Of a stretch of DNA of 47,507 bases, positions 43,767 through 47,507 are shown piece after piece (within the stretch, counting starts at the first letter, position 1; each line of letters begins with the position of its first letter). Position numbers and translations under genes: made by a program. This stretch comes from Curtobacterium sp. MCBA15_001 (GTDB lineage: Bacteria; Actinomycetota; Actinomycetes; Actinomycetales; Microbacteriaceae), in contig NZ_MJGI01000002.1 in assembly GCF_001864835.1 (NCBI RefSeq), positions 57,775-105,281 of the forward strand, in the 5' to 3' direction. The notes under the pieces were generated by a model, which was not told the DNA's origin, did no database searches, and was given only the letters and a program-made list of their open reading frames with translations.

Positions 43767-44751
43767 GGACTGCCTCCTCCGTCGGGTTCTCCTGCAGGAA
43801 CTGCTCGATCTCGTCACTCGTCGGCATCGCGGTCGAGCACTCGAAGCGCGTGGCGACGATCGCACCGGCCGCGTTCGCGAAGGCGAGGGTCCGTTCAAGG
43901 CCCCAACCGGCGAGCAGACCGTGCGTGAGGGCACCGCCGAACCCGTCGCCCGACCCCAGGCCGTTGACGACGTCGATCGTGTGCGGCCGGAGCTCGACGA
44001 ACTCGTCCCGGGTCTTGGCCAGCACGCCCTTGGGGCCCTGCTTGACGATGGCGACCTCGACGCCGCGTTCGAGCAGGGCGTCGGCAGCGCGGACCGGGTC
44101 GGTCTCCCCCACCGCGACCTCGCACTCCTCGCGGTTGCCCACCGCGACGGTGGCGTGCTCGAGCGCGCCGGCGACCTCGCGCGTCGCGGCCTCGGGCGAG
44201 GACCAGAACATGGCCCGGTAGTCCAGGTCCAACACTGTATACATCCCTCGGGCAAGCTCCGCTTCGCTCCGCGCCCTCAATGCCGCGTGGTGCGCGCTCC
44301 GACTGGGCTCCTCGCTCAGCCCCGTGACGGTGGTCCAGAAGACCCGCGCCCGCTCGATCTCGTGGAGCGGCAGGGACTTCGTCGTGATCATCAGGTCCGG
44401 GGCCTTGGGCGCCCGGTAGAAGTAGAGCGGGAAGTCGTCCGGCGGCAGGATCTCGCAGAACGCCACCGGGGTGTTCAGCCCGTCGACGGTCTCGATGAAC
44501 GCGTTCGCGACGCCGAACTCGGGCAGCGTCCGCGCGATGTACCGGCCGAACGGGTCGTTGCCCGTGCGCGTGATGACCGCGGCGTCCGCGCCGTGCCGAG
44601 CGGCTGCGATGGCCACGTTGGTGGCACTGCCGCCGACGGACTTCGAGAACGTCGTGACGTCCTCGAGCGGTCCCGTCTGCTGCGGGTAGACATCGACGCT
44701 CACGCGACCCATGGTGATCACGTCGTAGGCGTGGGGAGCTTCGTTGGTCAT
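43759..44751 (-). CDS. iolC: 5-dehydro-2-deoxygluconokinase
   Basis: This 330-residue PfkB-family kinase phosphorylates 2-deoxy-5-keto-gluconate. It starts YDVITMGRVSVDVYPQQTGPLEDV, an IolC hallmark, and has the GGSATNVAIAAARHG substrate motif and the catalytic GSGDGFGG loop with its Asp. It is first in the inositol operon, and its promoter carries a proposed GntR site. A patch encoding about residues 140-178 (44220-44330) uses unusual codons and a lower-GC mix, ending in TATACAGTGTTGG on the minus strand. Confidence 0.94.
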   Translation of the reverse strand: MTNEAPHAYDVITMGRVSVDVYPQQTGPLEDVTTFSKSVGGSATNVAIAAARHGADAAVITRTGNDPFGRYIARTLPEFGVANAFIETVDGLNTPVAFCEILPPDDFPLYFYRAPKAPDLMITTKSLPLHEIERARVFWTTVTGLSEEPSRSAHHAALRARSEAELARGMYTVLDLDYRAMFWSSPEAATREVAGALEHATVAVGNREECEVAVGETDPVRAADALLERGVEVAIVKQGPKGVLAKTRDEFVELRPHTIDVVNGLGSGDGFGGALTHGLLAGWGLERTLAFANAAGAIVATRFECSTAMPTSDEIEQFLQENPTEEAVRA

Positions 44752-44797
44752 GCGACGCGAGGGACCTTCCGTGCGGCTTCATCGGCGGACGATCACG

Positions 44798-44831
44798 ACT
44801 GTACACGCTGATTGGCCTAATGTCATTACAT
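44798..44831 (-). promoter_or_regulatory. iolC operon promoter with GntR operator
   Basis: On the minus strand TGACAT (44820-44825) and TACAGT (44798-44803) are 16 bp apart, 47 bp from the iolC ATG. The dyad ATGTCATTACAT (44820-44831), core TGTCATTACA, covers the -35 box. Confidence 0.7.
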
Positions 44832-44906
44832 GGTTTCTGAGGTCGGTCTGGAGGCTCGCCACGGCCTCGCCACGCTGCTGTCGGTGGGACCTGGGAAGGT
44901 CTGACC

Positions 44907-46190
44907 ATGGACTTCACCGCCCTGCTCACCGGCCTGCTGATCGGCCTGCTCGTCGGCGCCCTGGCGGGCGCCACGGTCGCCTGGTCGCTCGCGCGCTCCC
45001 GCGCCGTCTCCGCGGCGACCGCCTCCGAAGCCGCTGCAGCGACCGCCGAGGCGCTGCGCACGCGCCTTGACGAGGTCCGGCGCGACGCCGAGGAACGACT
45101 CGACGCGCAGGACGCCCAGTACCGGCGACAGGTGGACTCGCTCGAACGCCGGTCCGCCGAACTCGAACACCTGGTGCAGCGCATGCACGGCGCCGAGTCG
45201 GTCCGGGCCCAGGGCGAGTCGAAGGTGCTCACCGCGCTCAGCCCCGTCGCCGAGACGCTCGACGTCATGCGCGCCAAGATCGCCGAGCTCGAACGGTCCC
45301 GCAGCGAGCAGTACGGCGCCATCTCCACGCAGCTGCGGTCCGCCGCCGAGTCCGAGGAACGGCTCCGCGCCACGGCGGAGACCCTGGCGAGCGCGCTGTC
45401 CTCGAACAGCACGCGGGGGGTCTGGGGCGAGACGCAGCTCCGCAACGTGGTCGAGGCCGCCGGGCTGCTGGAACGCGTCGACTTCGACGTGCAGTCCTCC
45501 GTGACGACCTCGGCCGGCGCCGCACGACCTGACATGATCGTGCACCTGCCCGGCGGCAAGAGCATCGCCGTCGACGCCAAGGTGCCCTTCAGCGCCTACC
45601 TGCAGGCCGCCGAGATCCCGGCGACCGCGACCGGTGCCGAGGGGGCTCGGCGGGACGCCCTCGTCGCGCAGCACGTCAAGGCGCTCCGGGCACACGTCGA
45701 CGCCCTCGCCGCGCGGGAGTACTGGTCCGGGTACGACGCCTCCCCCGAACTCACGATCGCCTTCATCCCGTCGGAGTCCCTCATCGCGAGTGCCCTGGCC
45801 GCCGACCCCGGGCTGCTCGACCACGCCTTCCGCAAGCGCGTGGCCCTGGCGTCACCGGTCACGCTCTGGTCCGTGCTGAAGACCGTGGCGTTCTCGTGGC
45901 AGCAGGACGTCGTCACGACCGAGGCGCGCGAGCTGTTCCGGGTGTCGCGGGAGCTCTACGGCCGGCTGTCGACGATGGCCGGGCACGTCGACAAGCTCGG
46001 GCGCTCGATCCGCGGCAGCGTCGTCGACTACAACCGGTTCGTGGGGTCGCTCGAACGGCAGGTGCTGCCGAGTGCACGGCGGTTGTCCCTGCTCGACGAG
46101 TCGAAGGTGATCACCGACCCGTCGTCGATCGAGGACGAGCCGCGGTTGCTCACGGCGCCGGAGCTGGTCGGGGCGCTCGACGAGGACTGA
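44907..46190 (+). CDS. rmuC: DNA recombination protein RmuC
   Basis: This 427-residue protein has an N-terminal membrane anchor (residues about 5-27), an Ala/Glu/Arg-rich coiled coil to about residue 150, and the RmuC nuclease-like domain. That domain carries GVWGETQLRNVVEAAGL, MIVHLPGGKSIAVDAKVPF with the PD-(D/E)xK-like Asp and Lys, and FIPSESLIASAL. RmuC limits inversions at repeats and can have anti-phage activity. It is divergent from iolC and ends 79 bp before the convergent paralogue pair. Confidence 0.94.
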   Translation: MDFTALLTGLLIGLLVGALAGATVAWSLARSRAVSAATASEAAAATAEALRTRLDEVRRDAEERLDAQDAQYRRQVDSLERRSAELEHLVQRMHGAESVRAQGESKVLTALSPVAETLDVMRAKIAELERSRSEQYGAISTQLRSAAESEERLRATAETLASALSSNSTRGVWGETQLRNVVEAAGLLERVDFDVQSSVTTSAGAARPDMIVHLPGGKSIAVDAKVPFSAYLQAAEIPATATGAEGARRDALVAQHVKALRAHVDALAAREYWSGYDASPELTIAFIPSESLIASALAADPGLLDHAFRKRVALASPVTLWSVLKTVAFSWQQDVVTTEARELFRVSRELYGRLSTMAGHVDKLGRSIRGSVVDYNRFVGSLERQVLPSARRLSLLDESKVITDPSSIEDEPRLLTAPELVGALDED

Positions 46191-46269
46191 GCCGTCGCTG
46201 CCGACCGCTGTCGAAGCGACGATCATGGGGGAAGCACCGCAGAACCACCGTCCTTCGCGCCGCGCGCGA

Positions 46270-46845
46270 TCAGTCGGCGAGGTACCCCGGGAGTCCTCGG
46301 ATTGCGTTGGCGTTGCGGTCCCACTCGACCTCGATGCGCGGGATGGGCCAGTGCTCGGAACCTCCGAAGAGCCACATCGTCGACAGGATCGCCATGTCCG
46401 ACACGGAGCCATCCAGGTGACCCGATACCGGCATGAACTCGTCCACCTCCCGCTCTGCAGCGGATCTGTCGATGTAGTGCCGAAGCGCGAGTCCGTCCAG
46501 CAGCGGTTGCCTGACGCTCCAGCCTGACACCCGGTCCTCCACAGGCGGTGGAACGTCGTCGCGCGCAGCGGCGAAACAGCTGGTGGCGTAGGCCCCGCGT
46601 TGCCGAGTCCTCTGCGTGTGCGGCAGCGTCGGATCGGGAACCCGCAGCGAGGCTGCGAGCAACGCACTTCGCTCCGGACCCCCGAACACGGCGACCAGCG
46701 CCGAAGCCCTGAGCAAGGCAGCGCCTCCCCGGTCGTTGCCGAACGACTTCAACGCGGCGATCTTCGTCAGTTCCGCGACGACTGGTCGTGCAACGCGTAA
46801 GGACGAAGGATCGACCGCCTTCCGGAGCATCGCAACATCGATCAT
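46270..46845 (-). CDS. Hypothetical protein, tandem paralogue A
   Basis: This 191-residue protein is of unknown family. It aligns without gaps over its full length to the next gene upstream (46924-47499); a hand count gives 135 of 191 identical. Highly conserved are the start MIDVAM-RKAVDPSSL, KSF--DRGGAAL, DEFMPVSGHLD and TMWLFGGSE-WP-PRIE. There is no signal peptide or membrane segment. It has two Cys, unlike the copy upstream. It may be a partner in a small multigene array, such as immunity or decoy proteins, but no toxin is visible. Confidence 0.8.
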   Translation of the reverse strand: MIDVAMLRKAVDPSSLRVARPVVAELTKIAALKSFGNDRGGAALLRASALVAVFGGPERSALLAASLRVPDPTLPHTQRTRQRGAYATSCFAAARDDVPPPVEDRVSGWSVRQPLLDGLALRHYIDRSAAEREVDEFMPVSGHLDGSVSDMAILSTMWLFGGSEHWPIPRIEVEWDRNANAIRGLPGYLAD

Positions 46846-46923
46846 GGGTGCAGCCGCCTCCGCAGCGTGAGAATCACTCGGTGGACGGGATCTCTGCCTC
46901 CTGTTTGCGGATGCAGCGTGCGA

Positions 46924-47499
46924 TCAGTCATGGAGGTGTCCGGGGAGATTCCGGATGGCGGTCGCATTGCGGTTCCACTCGTCTTCGATCCGCGGGACGG
47001 GCCATTCCTCGGATCCTCCGAAGAGCCACATCGTCGACAGGATCGTCATGTCCGATGCGTACAGATCGAGGTGCCCAGACACGGGCATGAACTCGTCCAG
47101 TTGACGTTCTTCGGGAGATCGGTCGATGTGATGACGCAGCCCGAGCCCATCCATCAGAGGCTGCTTCACTGACCAGCCGAGTGTCCGATCCTCCACCGTC
47201 GGCGGCGTCGCACCACGAGCGGAGGCACAGCAGCCGGTGGCGTACGCCTCTCGCTGGCATCCCCGCTGAACATGCGACAGATCCTGATCCGGTACCCGGA
47301 GCGCTTCAGCGAGGGTTCTGCTGCGCTCACGTCCCGCGAACACGGCGATGAGCGCCGACGCTCGGATCAACGCAGCGCCGCCGCGGTCACTGGCGAACGA
47401 CTTGACCCTCATGATCCTCTGCAGTTCGGCCGCCACAGGCTTCTTGACAGACAGCGAAGACGGGTCGACCGCCTTCCGGACCATCGCAACATCGATCAT
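46924..47499 (-). CDS. Hypothetical protein, tandem paralogue B
   Basis: This 191-residue paralogue of the gene at 46270-46845 has the same length, start and C-terminal WLFGGSEEWPVPRIE block. Its Cys content is higher (four residues at about 81-92). The DNA just upstream of both ATGs is identical for the last 8 bases before the window ends (GGGTGCAG on the plus strand), so the duplication includes part of the upstream region. The array may continue to the right. It lies 78 bp upstream of paralogue A on the same strand, and the two are probably co-transcribed. Confidence 0.8.
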   Translation of the reverse strand: MIDVAMVRKAVDPSSLSVKKPVAAELQRIMRVKSFASDRGGAALIRASALIAVFAGRERSRTLAEALRVPDQDLSHVQRGCQREAYATGCCASARGATPPTVEDRTLGWSVKQPLMDGLGLRHHIDRSPEERQLDEFMPVSGHLDLYASDMTILSTMWLFGGSEEWPVPRIEDEWNRNATAIRNLPGHLHD

Positions 47500-47507
47500 G
47501 GGTGCAG

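Overview
The window reads as a stretch of chromosome from a high-GC Gram-positive actinobacterium, most likely a member of the Microbacteriaceae (Curtobacterium-like). This rests on the very GC-rich codon use, many GTG and TTG starts, many probable leaderless genes with a TANNNT box 6-7 nt before the start codon, and the gene families present. The genus is an inference; no rRNA gene is present to fix it. All calls come from reading the sequence, without database searches.

Layout. 1-427 is C-rich repetitive intergenic DNA. 428-5907 (minus) is an oligopeptide-type ABC importer: a fused double ATPase, two permeases and a lipoprotein. 6427-10884 (minus) is the glycine cleavage operon gcvT-gcvH-gcvP behind a tandem glycine riboswitch (about 10936-11155). 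11277-14873 holds a BlaI-type repressor with an M56 metalloprotease, an FBP-type zinc-finger protein, a divergent LysR/GNAT pair and two very small genes. 14883-21585 has a MalY/PatB-type lyase divergent from a coupled plus-strand operon: Zn alcohol dehydrogenase, aldehyde dehydrogenase, a frameshifted MFS sugar porter and a formaldehyde-activating-enzyme (Fae) homologue, followed by a PEP mutase/isocitrate lyase family gene. 21654-24244 holds small genes and a divergent XRE-regulator/methionine aminopeptidase pair with overlapping promoters.

24302-28040 looks like a horizontally acquired island. Its GC is visibly lower and its codon use differs. It carries a CHAT (caspase-like) protease, a 71-residue protein with a CX3CX2C motif, a PIN-like nuclease with a long coiled-coil tail, and about 740 bp of non-coding DNA unusually rich in stem-loops. 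This is the best candidate for an uncharacterised, defence-type system.

28043-31491 returns to core genes (ychF, alpha/beta hydrolase, DnaQ-like exonuclease, SRPBCC protein). 31646-44831 is a myo-inositol catabolism locus: a HutC-type GntR regulator, a tautomerase, and the minus-strand run iolC - aldolase - iolA - iolB - iolD - iolE-like - iolG - iolH-like - transaldolase - second Gfo/Idh dehydrogenase. Four promoter regions here share the dyad TGTYANNACA, which I propose is the operator of the GntR protein. rmuC (44907-46190) follows. The window closes with two tandem paralogous genes of unknown family (about 70 percent identical by hand count), an array that may continue past the right edge.
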